Assembly: GCA_037447655.1 (NCBI GenBank)
Contig: JBBHKE010001355.1
Coordinates: 64,001-78,426 of the forward strand
Length of the DNA: 14,426 nt
Source of the DNA: Zygnema cylindricum
Taxonomy: Eukaryota > Streptophyta > Zygnematophyceae > Zygnematales > Zygnemataceae
Reading direction: 5' to 3'
The notes under the pieces were generated by a model that saw nothing but the letters and a program-made list of their open reading frames with translations, was not told where the DNA came from and ran no database searches. Numbering within the stretch: the first letter of the stretch is position 1; each line of letters opens with the position of its first letter. Both the position numbers and the translations under genes were made by a program. This document shows, in pieces, positions 1-9,441 of the stretch.

Positions 1-377
1 ACCCCCCGCAAAAAAAAACCGTACAAGGTGCATGCGGACAAAAACCAACAACCCTGTACTTTTTTTTTCGTCAAATATTTTTGAAAAAGTTTCACACGTG
101 GGAGTATGTTTTTCTATTGGTGTAAACGGTTTTACTTAGCGTAAAACATATTGCCGATGTTGTTTATGAAAATTTTGAAGATGACGTGACAGTGGGTCGA
201 AAAAACAGAAGACGACAAATTTTCGTACACCCTAAGTTCGAGAATGACGCAAATTGTACGTTACAAATTTGCGATTTCTTCGTACGGTCGCAACTTAAGC
301 AGTACGGCGCTAAGTTATAAAGGAAAACGACAGAAAAAAACCCGAACTTAGCCACATGGGGCCGCAGCCTTACTTTA
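1..377. repeat. Direct repeat copy 1 (about 745-bp period)
   Basis: Closely matches 744-1122, at roughly 85% by eye. Shared blocks include GTACAAGGTGCATGCGGACA (21 and 764), GAAGATGACGTGACAGT, CGACAAATTTTCGTACA, AAGTTCGAGAATGACGCAAA and CCCGAACTTAGCCACA (341 and 1087). The offset is 743-746 bp. The first bases of the window (ACCCC..GCAAAA) correspond to ACCCCTGCAAAA just before copy 2, so the repeat probably continues to the left. No coding capacity was recognised. Confidence 0.85.
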
Positions 378-743
378 TATTTTAGCGCATATCCGGCGGA
401 CCCGGATTTCAGGTGTCACAATGGGTTTACTCGAAATTGTTACTTAAGTTTGTGACGAATGTATACGTCGACAATACCCATGACGGCTGTCACCGTTTAC
501 AATTTGTCACCGTATTTTTTCGAAACTTTTTGAAGCGTCGCAAGACACATCGTAATTTTTGAAACGATTTGCAGATTTGGTATGTCGCATGTCATTGCGT
601 GACATCGTAGACGTATAGCCTTGCAGCCGTGGCTGTACAACATGCATTTGCGTAAACCTCTCCTGTCCGGCCGCCATGACTTCGCAAATTTATCATCTTC
701 ACAATTTTTTCAACATTGCGTCAAATGACACTGCGGCCTCGTG

Positions 744-1122
744 ACCCCTGCAAAAAAAAAACTGTACAAGGTGCATGCGGACAAAAAATGAACAGCCCTG
801 TACTTTTTTCAGTCGTCAAAAACTTTTGAAAATTTTTTCACACGTGATAATATGGTTTTCTATTTGTGTAAACGGTTATACTTTGCTTAAAACACATTGC
901 CGATGTGGTTTATAATAAGTTTGAAGATGACGTGACAGTAGGTCCAAAAAACATAAGACGACAAATTTTCGTACATCTTAAGTTCGAGAATGACGCAAAT
1001 TGTATTCTAAGAAATTGCGATTTCTTTGTACGGTTGCAACTTAGGCAGTACGACGCTGAGTTTTAAAGGAAAACGACATAAAAAAACCCGAACTTAGCCA
1101 CAGGGGGCCGTATCCTTATTCT
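744..1122. repeat. Direct repeat copy 2 (about 745-bp period)
   Basis: Second copy of the sequence at 1-377. Similarity ends after the GGGGGCCG..CCTTA block near 1115-1122. The spacer 378-743 has no second copy in the window, so either the array ends here or this is a tandem duplication of one 745-bp unit. Confidence 0.85.
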
Positions 1123-3116
1123 GTGAACGCCCCGAAATTGATGTTGTTTTATTTATTCTTTTCGCATAACTATTATAACTATGAATGCAAACTGTTAACA
1201 TATTTTAGCTTGCATGGCAAACAAAATAGTGATTTGTGTATAATAATGTTTTACTAAGAAATCGTATGGTAAACCATATAAGTACATGGGATCCAGAAAA
1301 ATGGACTGCAAAGACGACACTCAAAAATGGCAAGGGAAACGAAAAAAACAGTGCGAAAGAAACGAATATATAGATAAAAGGTGAACCAACCAATGACACT
1401 CGAATAAGCAAATACCAGAAAAGCAATAACATAATGGGGCGCCTAAACTAAAACTGCCTAACCATCCACAACAAGGTCAATATATATTGAGAGCAACCCC
1501 TTCAATTTGGGAGGGCACGTTGAGGAAGTTCGCTAGACGTCGACTGTCCATAACGATAATAGGCGATCAAAAGAGGATGAAAGATTGGACTCGTTGTATA
1601 GACACAAATAAACGTCGACGATAAAGAGAAGTCAAGATCAAAGGAGGAGGACTCCAAGGGCCCCTTCTATCGAACGAGCAGCGCAACTACATGGAATATT
1701 GTCCAAAACAACTCCTACAAAATCAAATGTCTCGATCGCCATTAAACTAAAATAATAACTAATAACACGTTGTGGATAGTCTCGCTCATTTTTAGTCGCG
1801 TCATGGGCGACAAGTCTTACACGTCGAGTCACTTAACCAACACTAAAGGATCGCCAACTTAATGTCACCCACAATACAACAAGCACCATGAAGCAAACCA
1901 ATATTATTCCGACGCAAAAGAATTACGTGTGAAACCTCAAACCAAACAGAATGTCCCCCCTCAAAAGTATAAAATCACGATGGTGTCACGAATATTGTCA
2001 TGCGATTGAATCAACTCTCCCCCACGCAAGCAATCGGGTAAATGGATGCCATCAGGTTTAAGGACATGGGCACACAAAAACAAGATAGACAATCAAAGAT
2101 GGATGAGAGAGGCAATGTAGGGAAGTGAGGGTGGCGATGAATCGGGCAGGCGTGAAATCTAGATGGTGGAGAATAGGTGTATCCCATAGCCAAACTCTGA
2201 AAAACAAGCCTATCGTAAGAGAGGAAACAAACACGTGAGAATCAACGAGAAGCGCTTTGAGAAGGCTACATCGGATGGTGTTGGCAACTTGATCATAAAG
2301 TAATTATTGCACACACGTAATAAAAGGTGGGGGGGATTAGCATATCCTCAAAAACAAGAGGATGAAATACGTCGCAAAAATTGGTTTTCGAAAGGCGAAG
2401 ACACCATTTGAAACACGAGGGGTAACTGTGGTAAGAAGACGAGTATCCTCTGCCAAAAAACGAGAGAACAAATTGGAAGAATTCCGGCACCAACTCATAA
2501 GTAGGCACCAAGTGTCACGTACCCCGTGTATATTAAACCGACCATCTTATAGATACAAAAACGGATGCTGTAATGCGAGCCCCACGACTTAATATAATGG
2601 AAAACGTTTATGAGGCGATCATCAAAAGGGGAAAGGGATGAGACAAATTTTGGGGTGGGATTAAAAGTGCAAATAAGGTAGATCGTTTGAAGGTTAATAA
2701 ATTGTATACAACCATATTGTGGTCATAACATAGTACGTACAAGTGTTCTATAATTCTCAAGGAAATAGGCATATATTTGGCGGTGTCGACTCATTCGTGT
2801 CGAATAGATGGCCAAAATAAAGTAATTCCGAAATATTTACGAACAAATATTTTTTATTTCGTATAGTACAAAAGTTGCAATGTTAACCTCCCTACTGTAC
2901 CTTTTTGTACTTGTCTTCTATAAGTTACTTACATCTATACCATTCCTTTTGTACTACTAAAAGTATAAAAAATAGAATAAGAAATGGTGTCGCGTTAAAA
3001 AAAAAGGTTGAAAGAATGTCGGCACTATATTTTTCGCTCAGGCCATCTCCATCCAATTCACATACCTTTGGTCCTCGTTATGAAAACCTTTTAACTAGGC
3101 GTTTGTTCGCCCATCC
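1123..3116. other. Gene-poor stretch, nothing recognised
   Basis: About 2 kb with only short open frames on both strands, none resembling a known protein or domain. 1440-2750 is somewhat richer in G/C and CAA/CCA words than its surroundings and could be a worn transposon, but no terminal repeats, protease, reverse transcriptase or transposase motif was found. 2880-3000 contains several TTTTGTAC words. Confidence 0.5.
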
Positions 3117-3395
3117 GCGCGTTGGTCGTTTCCACACCTGTACATAAGCGAAACCGCAGTATGTATCGTTTCAAAACCGCAATATGTACCGTTTTGAAAC
3201 CGCAATCTGCGCGTTATCTGTTTGCTCGCTTTTATGGAAGTGAAACCGCAATACATATAATTTCGAATCCGCCATATGTACCGCTTCAAACCCGTAGTCC
3301 GCACGTTATCCGTTTGCTAGCCTGTACGAAAGCGAAACCGTGGTATACATCGTTTTGAAACCGCAGTATCTATTGTTTAAAAACCGCAAGATGTA
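3117..3395. repeat. 92-bp tandem repeat, about 3 copies, with 22-bp subrepeats
   Basis: The block GCGCGTTGGTCGTTT / GCGCGTTATCTGTTTGC / GCACGTTATCCGTTTGC starts at 3117, 3209 and 3301, exactly 92 bp apart each time. Within each unit are two to three subrepeats of about 22 bp, such as GAAACCGCAGTATGTATCG, AAACCGCAATATGTACCG and GAATCCGCCATATGTACCG. It is a two-level minisatellite. Open frames across it are products of the repetition. Confidence 0.85.
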
Positions 3396-3919
3396 TCGTG
3401 TCAGAGCAGTAGATAACGCGGTCGATGCTAGATCAATGTATCAATGAATTGACAGTATATAAATCAACAATATGGTTGCAAAACCACACCGATCGGGTAA
3501 CTTTAAAAGTAGGTGTGGTTCGTCAAAAGTGGCGCATGGTTTGTCGATGAAAGATGTGTACGTTAGTTTATTTTTCTAATAAACAGGAAACGAAATGTGA
3601 AGAATAAAAATTAAAAACATTAGTACGCCTATTCGGGATGAAGGAACCGAGAGAGTCACCTAGCACGCAAAACGCTAGACATACTCAACTCTCAGGGAAA
3701 AGGTACACATGTGCTATTCGTGCTCAATTGATGCCTCAACCTACATGTGAGGAAATACAATTTCATGTAGGCAAGTTGATCTAATAACCCTATGGTTGTT
3801 GTACCCTATGATTTAATACATTGTTTAGGGCAAAAGAAAACGTGACGAAATTGGACAAAGCCCATGTCGTGTAACAAGCAAGATAAAACATTAGTTTTAT
3901 AGGTAACAGTCGAATATAA
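3396..3919. other. Non-coding stretch with small inverted repeats
   Basis: No gene recognised. Hairpins can be drawn from AACCACACC (3482-3490) with GGTGTGGTT (3512-3520) and from CCTACATG (3740-3747) with CATGTAGG (3774-3781). TTAAAAGTAGGTG (3504-3516) is a partial copy of the terminal repeat of the MITE at 3928-4234. Confidence 0.5.
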
Positions 3920-3927
3920 CAATATGT

Positions 3928-4234
3928 CATAGTTCAAAAGTAGGCGTTTTTATGGTAGGCATTTGGTCGACGCCTTTATCGTAAGTTGTGTTATAGGCTT
4001 TTCATGTGATCTTCTTAGATCGCTACTTTGATCAGCGACCGTCTGATCGTCCGAATCTGACGGTGTAAATCTTATTTTTTGGTCTGAATGTTTTAATTGG
4101 TCCAATTTTTTGTCTGAGTGTTTTAATTGGTCCGAATAGGTCCGAATACAATATGGGTCTTAAGGTCATATTGTATGTTTTACATACAGTAGGCATATTG
4201 TATGGGGCCTACTTTCACCTACTTTTAAGCTATG
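3928..4234. mobile_element. 307-bp MITE with perfect 8-bp target duplication
   Basis: The termini are inverted: CATAGTTCAAAAGTAGGCG at the left and the complement of CATAGCTTAAAAGTAGGTG at the right, 16 of 19 identical. They are flanked by identical octamers CAATATGT at 3920-3927 and 4235-4242. Short terminal repeats, an 8-bp duplication and no coding capacity fit a non-autonomous hAT-like (or another 8-bp-duplicating) element. Inside, a 30-bp unit (TCTGARTGTTTTAATTGGTCC) is repeated at 4083 and 4113. Confidence 0.85.
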
Positions 4235-4340
4235 CAATATGTTTATCGAAATGTTATTTCACGACAATATGGAATATAATATTTGGTTGTCTGACCGACC
4301 TCTTTTTTGGTAAAATCCAACATTGTCAATGACCTCCAAC

Positions 4341-5124
4341 TAGTGTTGGGTATCGAGGACCATTTGCCGATATTCGATATATATCGAATTTCAGGTACCC
4401 GATAATCGATATATCGCTTTGATATATCGAAAAGCTATATATCGCGATATATCGCCAATATATCGTATCGTACCCTAAAACAAAAAATTATAACTATTTT
4501 TGCTACTGCTGCTAGTATTAATGACGTTGCAGCTGGTAGTAAATAAATGGAAGCATTTCAGTGTCATTATTCTCTTCACCTCCCATGCTACCTCCCATCC
4601 CTTGGGAATCCATGGAGAAAACTAAAATTGTAACATTTCTATAATATTAGTTGTTAGAAATGGATAAGCCGTAATGGCTACCAATCTGCAGATTATGCAA
4701 AAATGCCTGCAGTTTGGTAGGTATTCCTGCCTGAAAGCACGAAAAGAACAGTCTGCAGATTTTCTTTTTCATAGTACATTTTTACTTAATTAGTGTGACC
4801 TTTTCGTATGAAAAATCTCTACGTACTAAATAATTAATAACACGAATTACGGAATTATTACTTTTTTGTTGGTTACATCGGCGTCTACCTTTAAGTCACG
4901 GAACGAAAATCACGTCGTATGCGGCGTATCAGACAATATGTCTTCATCGCTAAAATAACATATTATATAAAATATTAAATTAAAAAAATAATATATATCG
5001 CGATATATATCGCGATAATTTTTGTTGGTCTCGGTACGATATATCGAGAAGTTTGCTCGATCGATATTCGATATATTGAATATCGAAATTATCGCGATAT
5101 GAAATTACCCGATACCTAACACTA
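4341..5124. mobile_element. hAT-type element 1, 784 bp, non-autonomous
   Basis: The ends are TAGTGTTGGGTATCG and the complement of TAGTGTTAGGTATCG. Subterminal regions are rich in ATATCG/CGATAT palindromes and nearly match the element at 5257-5676 over about 90 bp left and 120 bp right. The interior (4480-4970) is not shared. It includes a hairpin, CTACCAATCTGCAG with CTGCAGTTTGGTAG (4678-4721), and no recognised transposase. The left flank CCTCCAAC (4333-4340) recurs at 6045-6052, after the element that sits in this one's terminal TA. Removing that insertion gives a perfect 8-bp target duplication, diagnostic of hAT elements together with TAGTG ends. Confidence 0.85.
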
Positions 5125-5256
5125 CACCGCGAATCGCTATTATAGTACATGACGCTAATTGGGGTACCTCTTTTTTTTCGGCAAATTATCAAATAGAATA
5201 AAGTACGCAAAATGTTTCTGAACGTTATTTGAGGTACCCCGCTCAATACGGTTCCT

Positions 5257-5676
5257 TAGTGTTGGGTATCGAGGACCTTTTGCCGATATTCGATATATAT
5301 CGAATTTCAGGTACTCGATAATTGATTTATTGCTTCGATATACCGAAAACTAAATTATCGCGATATATCGCCAATATACCGTATCGCCGATATATCGAGG
5401 GATTATTATTATTATATTTTTTTTTTTTCACGATTTTTTTTTTCAAAACCCCACCCCCCCCCCCCCCCCCCCCCCCCCCCGAGCGTGGGCCCCGTGGGGG
5501 GGGAGGTATCCGTACGATTTTCCGTACTATATATTTACGGACACAGTTTTTGAGATATATATCGCGATAATTTATGTTGGTCCCGGTACGATATATCGAG
5601 GAATCTGCTCGATCAATATTCGATATATCGAATATCGAAATTATCGCGATATGAATTTATCCGATACCCAACACTA
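5257..5676. mobile_element. hAT-type element 2, 420 bp, nested
   Basis: Perfect 15-bp terminal inverted repeats TAGTGTTGGGTATCG. The flanks are CGGTTCCT (5249-5256) and CGGTCCAT (5677-5684), 6 of 8 identical, so probably a slightly decayed 8-bp target duplication. It is the same family as 4341-5124 but with a different, shorter centre made of T-runs and a 27-base C homopolymer. Confidence 0.85.
5454..5480. repeat. C homopolymer, 27 bases
   Basis: Uninterrupted C run inside hAT element 2, followed by a GGGCCCCG and GGGGGGGG stretch. The length of such a run is unreliable in most assemblies. The proline-rich open frame across it is an artefact. Confidence 0.9.
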
Positions 5677-6052
5677 CGGTCCATAACTGTAATTTAGTGC
5701 CCTTTTAAATAGTGTGATGTACGGACTGTCACATCCGTACTATGTCGTACCTTTTTTAAATATAAAAGTACAGAAAATATAATAATATGTAATTGCGTAA
5801 ATATTTTCCGGCATACGCGGATGTAAAAAAAACGCGACGGCGTAAGATTTGAATAATTTTTTACATATACATGATTTAGTGTGGACATATTATGTGCCGA
5901 TTTTTTTTACAAAGCAGTTTACAAATTGGAGTTAATGATAAATTAGTATCATTGTGTACCCTAAAAAACCCAATTTACCGTAAAGTACGCTAATTGTTTC
6001 ATTACGCTATCGATTTTATAACGCTAACAGCGATTCACGGTGTACCTCCAAC

Positions 6053-6254
6053 GCCTATACTCAAACTGAAATATTTTCGTCTTCGCCCTTCGCTCCATTT
6101 TATTTCAAAAGGTCCAAGCAGTGGTTTTTTTGAACCGGAGCTACCGTACGTGTGAAACCAGGGCTAGTGGAAAGCTTTAAATAAATAACGACAAATATAA
6201 AGTACATAAACAGTTGTGTTGAAAAAGTACAGTGGTGCACACAAGAGGTAGGCT
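6053..6254. other. Non-coding spacer
   Basis: Sequence between the nested transposons and the large palindrome. No gene or repeat was recognised. It starts with the right copy of the host target sequence of hAT element 1. Confidence 0.5.
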
Positions 6255-6682
6255 TGTCGGAAAAGCGCTTTGCATCCTACGGATCCCAAGACGGCAATAT
6301 GTATATGTCCGTACATACGGAAAGCCCTGTGGCAGCCGGAGAGTTAAAATATACGGTAGCCACAAGAGCTGGAAGCCTCGATTTCCTTTTGATAAAATGC
6401 GTAATGTTCAAAAAGTGCGGACATTTCACACAAAAGCTGTACTAAATAGTCGTACCGCGTAACGCGGGTTAAGGGTAAACCTCCATCGGCGAAAAGACGA
6501 GGTTCTTTACTGGAAGCTGTAAGTTGTCGTACCATTTCGTTCTGTTTATTTTCTGGTTTTTCTGACTGCATTTTACCTAGAATCTAAATCAAGATTCTGT
6601 CGTAAACGTAGACCGTTCGATTGTTTCTGTTAAGCAATCGCATACAATCTCTATACCTGAATAAGCGCGACTACGACGAACA

Positions 6683-7072
6683 ATGAATTTACGACACGTG
6701 GTTGGAGTTCGGACACGATGGATACAAATCCACCAAAATCCACCAAAATCCACCAGAAAATCGTTGCCGGACGATATCCTGTCGCGCTCCCTTTGCCTTC
6801 TTTTTGTCCTTCATGGTTTGTCGGCACAAATTTTTCTTGTTTTTAGGTCGTTTGATTTTTATTCGCTGGTACTACGAGATAGTACGATTTACATTAAGAT
6901 TGTACGTTTGAAAATCTTTGACAAACGATCGTACAAATCTTACATTCAGATAGTAAGCTTGAAAAATAAAATTGACGATGTTAAATATGAGATCCGAAGC
7001 TTACGTGGTGCCACTCAAAATAAGACACGAATGTCGGAGTTAGAGCGTTGTTCCATTAGGCGCTCTCAGTAA
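6683..7072 (+). pseudogene. Open frame in left palindrome arm (unknown)
   Basis: Longest open frame in the window (129 codons). It is not recognised and may not be a gene. It is worth recording because the opposite arm, on the opposite strand (7056-7427), reads similarly in places: RKSLPDDILSR here against RKSLTEDIVSR there, and ATQNKTRM against ATQNKCRL. This may be a relic of a protein encoded in the ancestral arm. Function unknown. Confidence 0.2.
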
Positions 7073-7427
7073 ACGTCAAAAATTCGTTTACTGAAGCGAT
7101 CGTTCCATTGTGTCGGGTCAGTAACCGACATTTGTTTTGCGTGGCACATGTTGATTGGTCCTCGTAATCGATAAATACGATTCTGTTAATCTTCAAAGAA
7201 TCTCTGAGAGCATATTGTGACCACATATTTGTACCAGCGAAAGGTAAAAGTGACTCGTACGACGTATTGAATGAAATCTGTACGGGCGGACGAAACGTAA
7301 GATATGTAAAAGCGTACGAAAATGTCAGAATGGTTAGTGGATACCAACAGAAGCGTGAAACAATATCTTCCGTCAAAGATTTTCTTGCGTCTTCCGGTGG
7401 CCTCGCATCCTCCCTGGCGGAAGGCAC
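7056..7427 (-). pseudogene. Open frame in right palindrome arm (unknown)
   Basis: A 123-codon open frame that mirrors the one at 6683-7072. In the RKSL(T/P)(E/D)DI(V/L)SR block, most of the nucleotide differences between the arms fall in third codon positions (for example TCG/TCT, ATC/ATT, TCG/TCA), hinting that the ancestor was coding. No domain was recognised, and the frames otherwise drift apart. Confidence 0.2.
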
Positions 7428-7772
7428 ATGTCATATGCGACGTGTACCCATCTGGTAGCGCGGTCGTCGTGGATATTTGTTCACTTTTCCACGAGGCACG
7501 ACGGTATTCGTTCAGGCGCTGAGAATTGACCTACTCCGGGTCACTTATAACGAACTGGAAGTGTCAGACGACGGCGTATCCGATTATGCATCCGACGGTC
7601 CACGTTTACGCCCATAAGCATGGAGAATAAAATCCCTCATTCAGTAGCCTTGTTTTTCTGACATTTTTTTATTTTTGGTACGGCACTGTACGAAACAGTA
7701 CGGCTTTCAGTAAACAATGTCATTTTTCCCCTAATGGAACCTTGCCCTTAGTTTGCGAAAACTCCTGTACTG

Positions 7773-7998
7773 ACAGAGCGCGAATCGTTATTAGCGTCAA
7801 GGTTTTTTTCGCCACTTAAAACATCTTTTCTCCGTACACACTTGTTGGATTTTCAATTTGAGACCGCCAATCGGAAGCTGAGAATGTTAACTTTCAATCG
7901 AAACCGTCAGATACACAATCCGACAAGTGTGTACGGAAAAAAAATGTTTTAAGTGGCGAAAAAAACCTTGACGCTAATAAGTAATAACGACTCGCGGT
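7773..7998. mobile_element. 226-bp MITE with long inverted arms
   Basis: The left arm GCGAATCGTTATTAGCGTC, AAGGTTTTTTTCGCCACTTA and CCGTACACACTTGT is repeated in inverted orientation at the right with few changes. The whole folds into a hairpin of about 100-bp arms. The right terminus reads, on the complement, CAACCGCGAGTCG after TA, placing it in the CACCGCGAATCG family. TGTACTG occurs on both flanks (7766-7772, 7999-8005). It is inserted in the right arm of the large palindrome. A diverged relative lies at 13375-13600. Confidence 0.8.
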
Positions 7999-8005
7999 TG
8001 TACTG

Positions 8006-8310
8006 TAGATGTTTCCGTACATCTAGTGACTGGCAAATCCTGAATGAGGTACGGCCTCAGTGATTGATGAAAGCTTTTCGTGTAACCGACAAAGTAAAAA
8101 AAAGTCAATACGTTGTGGGAATGTGTCAGGTGCCAAGCTGACATCAGCAGGGAAAGATTGTAGTACACTCTAATTTCTAAGTACAGAATTGCATATCGTA
8201 TCAGAATATCATCATATCACTGCGATACGATATGGTTTCCGAACACGTCGATGTGATCTGGTCTGCAAATAGAAGTACTAAAATAGTATGTACTGTATTA
8301 AATTAGCTAC
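8006..8310. other. Spacer with a small hairpin
   Basis: 8006-8090 is the outer part of the large palindrome arm. The rest is non-coding apart from the inverted repeat CATATCGTATC (8192-8202) / GATACGATATG (8224-8234). Confidence 0.5.
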
Positions 8311-8312
8311 TA

Positions 8313-9314
8313 CAATGCGAATCGTAATTAGAGTAAATAAATAACTGGTGTAAAAAAATGAAAAAAAAAAAATTAGCGTTATTAACTCTAGTTTGAGTTA
8401 TCAATGTTTTTCAAAAGAAAATGTACTCTAATTTATCAATTACTCTAAATTGGGTTTTTTCCAATTAATTAATTATCCGCGCTGTAAATATTTACACTAC
8501 ATTATGTGTATGTGCACAATCTGATAGTCCGTACATTTATACGTCATTATGACGTTTGCACTACGCGGTTTGTGAAAACGCAGTTACATGATAACGGCCT
8601 GTATTAAATCATTTTTTGTAATTTTATAGTTAATAAAGTACAATTCTGCACGGTCAGACACCGACCGTACGCCACACTATTTAAAACGGAACTATACTAC
8701 ACCGCGAATCGTAATTAGAGTAAATTACTCTAATTCGGTCGCTCGAAATTTAGACTCTATTACATCAAATAGAGTAAGCGATTCTAATTTTTTCATTATT
8801 CTAATTTAGGTAAGTTTAATTAGCGTAACAAAATTGTAATATAGGTTCGTTTTAAATAGTGTGGAGTACGGACGACTTTCGACCGTGCAAACTTGTACTT
8901 TTTAAGTAAAAAGGTACAAATAATGACTTAATACAATCGCGCTCGCACGTGAAATCGCACTAAACGAAAAATCAATCACATCGAAAAAAAGCCGTTCGCA
9001 TAACTCTCGTCCGTCGACAGCATCGTCGTCAGTGTGAACATTAACTGACATTCAGCGCGACAAATAGTACTAGCGTCATAATGACGTCAAAACTATACGG
9101 ACTGACAGGTTTTGTTTGTCTTCGTTATTTAGTGTTTATAATTTCAGCGCGGATATTTATTGCCGACATAACCCAATATAGCGTACTTAAATAAATTAGA
9201 GTAAACTTCCTCTGTGAAAAAGTTCTATCACATAAATTAGAGTTTATTACTCTAATTGTTTTTTTTGGTTTTTTTACTCTAATTTTTTCATTACTCTAAT
9301 TACGATTCGCGGTG
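8313..9314. mobile_element. Palindromic TA-flanked element (CACCGCGAATCG family), about 1 kb
   Basis: The ends are CAATGCGAATCGTAATTAGA and the complement of CACCGCGAATCGTAATTAGA, each next to TA (8311-8312, 9315-9316). The arms keep pairing inward: TATCCGCGCTG near 8475 with 9145-9155, CGTCATTATGACG (8542-8554) with 9074-9086, CCACACTATTTAAAACG (8672-8688) with 8848-8864. A small relative (8700-8836) sits in the loop. The element is thus almost one palindrome from end to end, like a foldback or long-terminal-repeat MITE. No transposase frame was found. Confidence 0.8.
8700..8836. mobile_element. Small TA-flanked element nested in the loop of the palindrome
   Basis: Begins CACCGCGAATCGTAATTAGA after TA (8698-8699). 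The right end (complement CAATTTTGTTACGCTAATTA) is degenerate and precedes TA at 8837-8838. Deleting it with one TA restores AAAACGGAACTATA-CTAA-TATAGGTTCGTTTT, i.e. the two host arms meeting around a 4-base loop. That strongly supports these ends despite the weak right terminus. Confidence 0.65.
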
Positions 9315-9441
9315 TAGAGTTGTTAACGCTGATTCAAAAAGTACCCTAAATAATGTAAAGAATAATTTAGAATTACGTACTCTATCTAGGGTAATAGAGT
9401 CAAAATTTGGGGCGACGGAATTAGCGTACACAACGCTATTT

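Larger units (their letters stand above)
5125..6042. mobile_element. TA-flanked element (CACCGCGAATCG family), interrupted by a hAT copy
   Basis: The left terminus is CACCGCGAATCGCTATTA and the right the complement of CACCGTGAATCGCTGTTAGC. Both ends abut TA (5123-5124 and 6043-6044), the target duplication typical of Tc1/mariner-like elements. The left TA is the last two bases of hAT element 1. Without the inserted hAT copy it is about 490 bp. It contains a short inverted repeat (GGGGTACCTC at 5161, GAGGTACCCC at 5231) and TTTTAAATAGTGTG (5704-5717), a motif shared with the element at 8313-9314. No transposase was seen. Confidence 0.8.
6255..8090. repeat. Large imperfect palindrome, centre about 7080
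   Basis: Left and right arms are diverged inverted copies. Paired blocks from the centre out are CAGTAAACG (7067-7075) with CGTTTACTG (7085-7093); GTGCCACTCAAAA (7008-7020) with 7135-7147; AGAAAATCGTTG (6755 on) with the complement ending at 7385; CGTAAACGTAGACCGT (6601 on) with the complement ending at 7610; TTTACTGGAAGCTGTA (6506-6521) with 7699-7714; TAAGGG (6470) with 7745-7750. Outside these, GTCGG..AAAAGC (6256) pairs with 8073-8090 once the MITE in the right arm is discounted. Position sums stay near 14140-14220. The ends are unclear, so this may be an old foldback transposon or an inverted duplication. A 10-bp repeat (ATCCACCAAA, three copies) lies at 6728-6755. Confidence 0.75.

Noticed and set aside
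164-355. Minus-strand 63-codon frame in the left direct repeat
   Set aside because: I saw no codon-like pattern of differences from the second repeat copy, and the product resembles nothing known.
1205-1432. Minus-strand hydrophobic 75-codon frame
   Set aside because: AT-rich composition gives Phe/Leu-rich frames by chance; no homology recognised and no partner exons.
1440-2750. Possible LTR retrotransposon on the minus strand (G-run after a stop, hydrophobic frames)
   Set aside because: No paired LTRs, primer-binding site, or protease/RT/integrase motif could be found in any frame.
3117-3395. Repeats with spacers resembling a CRISPR array
   Set aside because: The whole 92-bp unit is repeated, not just short repeats around unique spacers, and the setting is eukaryotic.
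5322-5570. Plus-strand open frame with a poly-proline run
   Set aside because: Produced by the C homopolymer and TATCG palindromes of hAT element 2.
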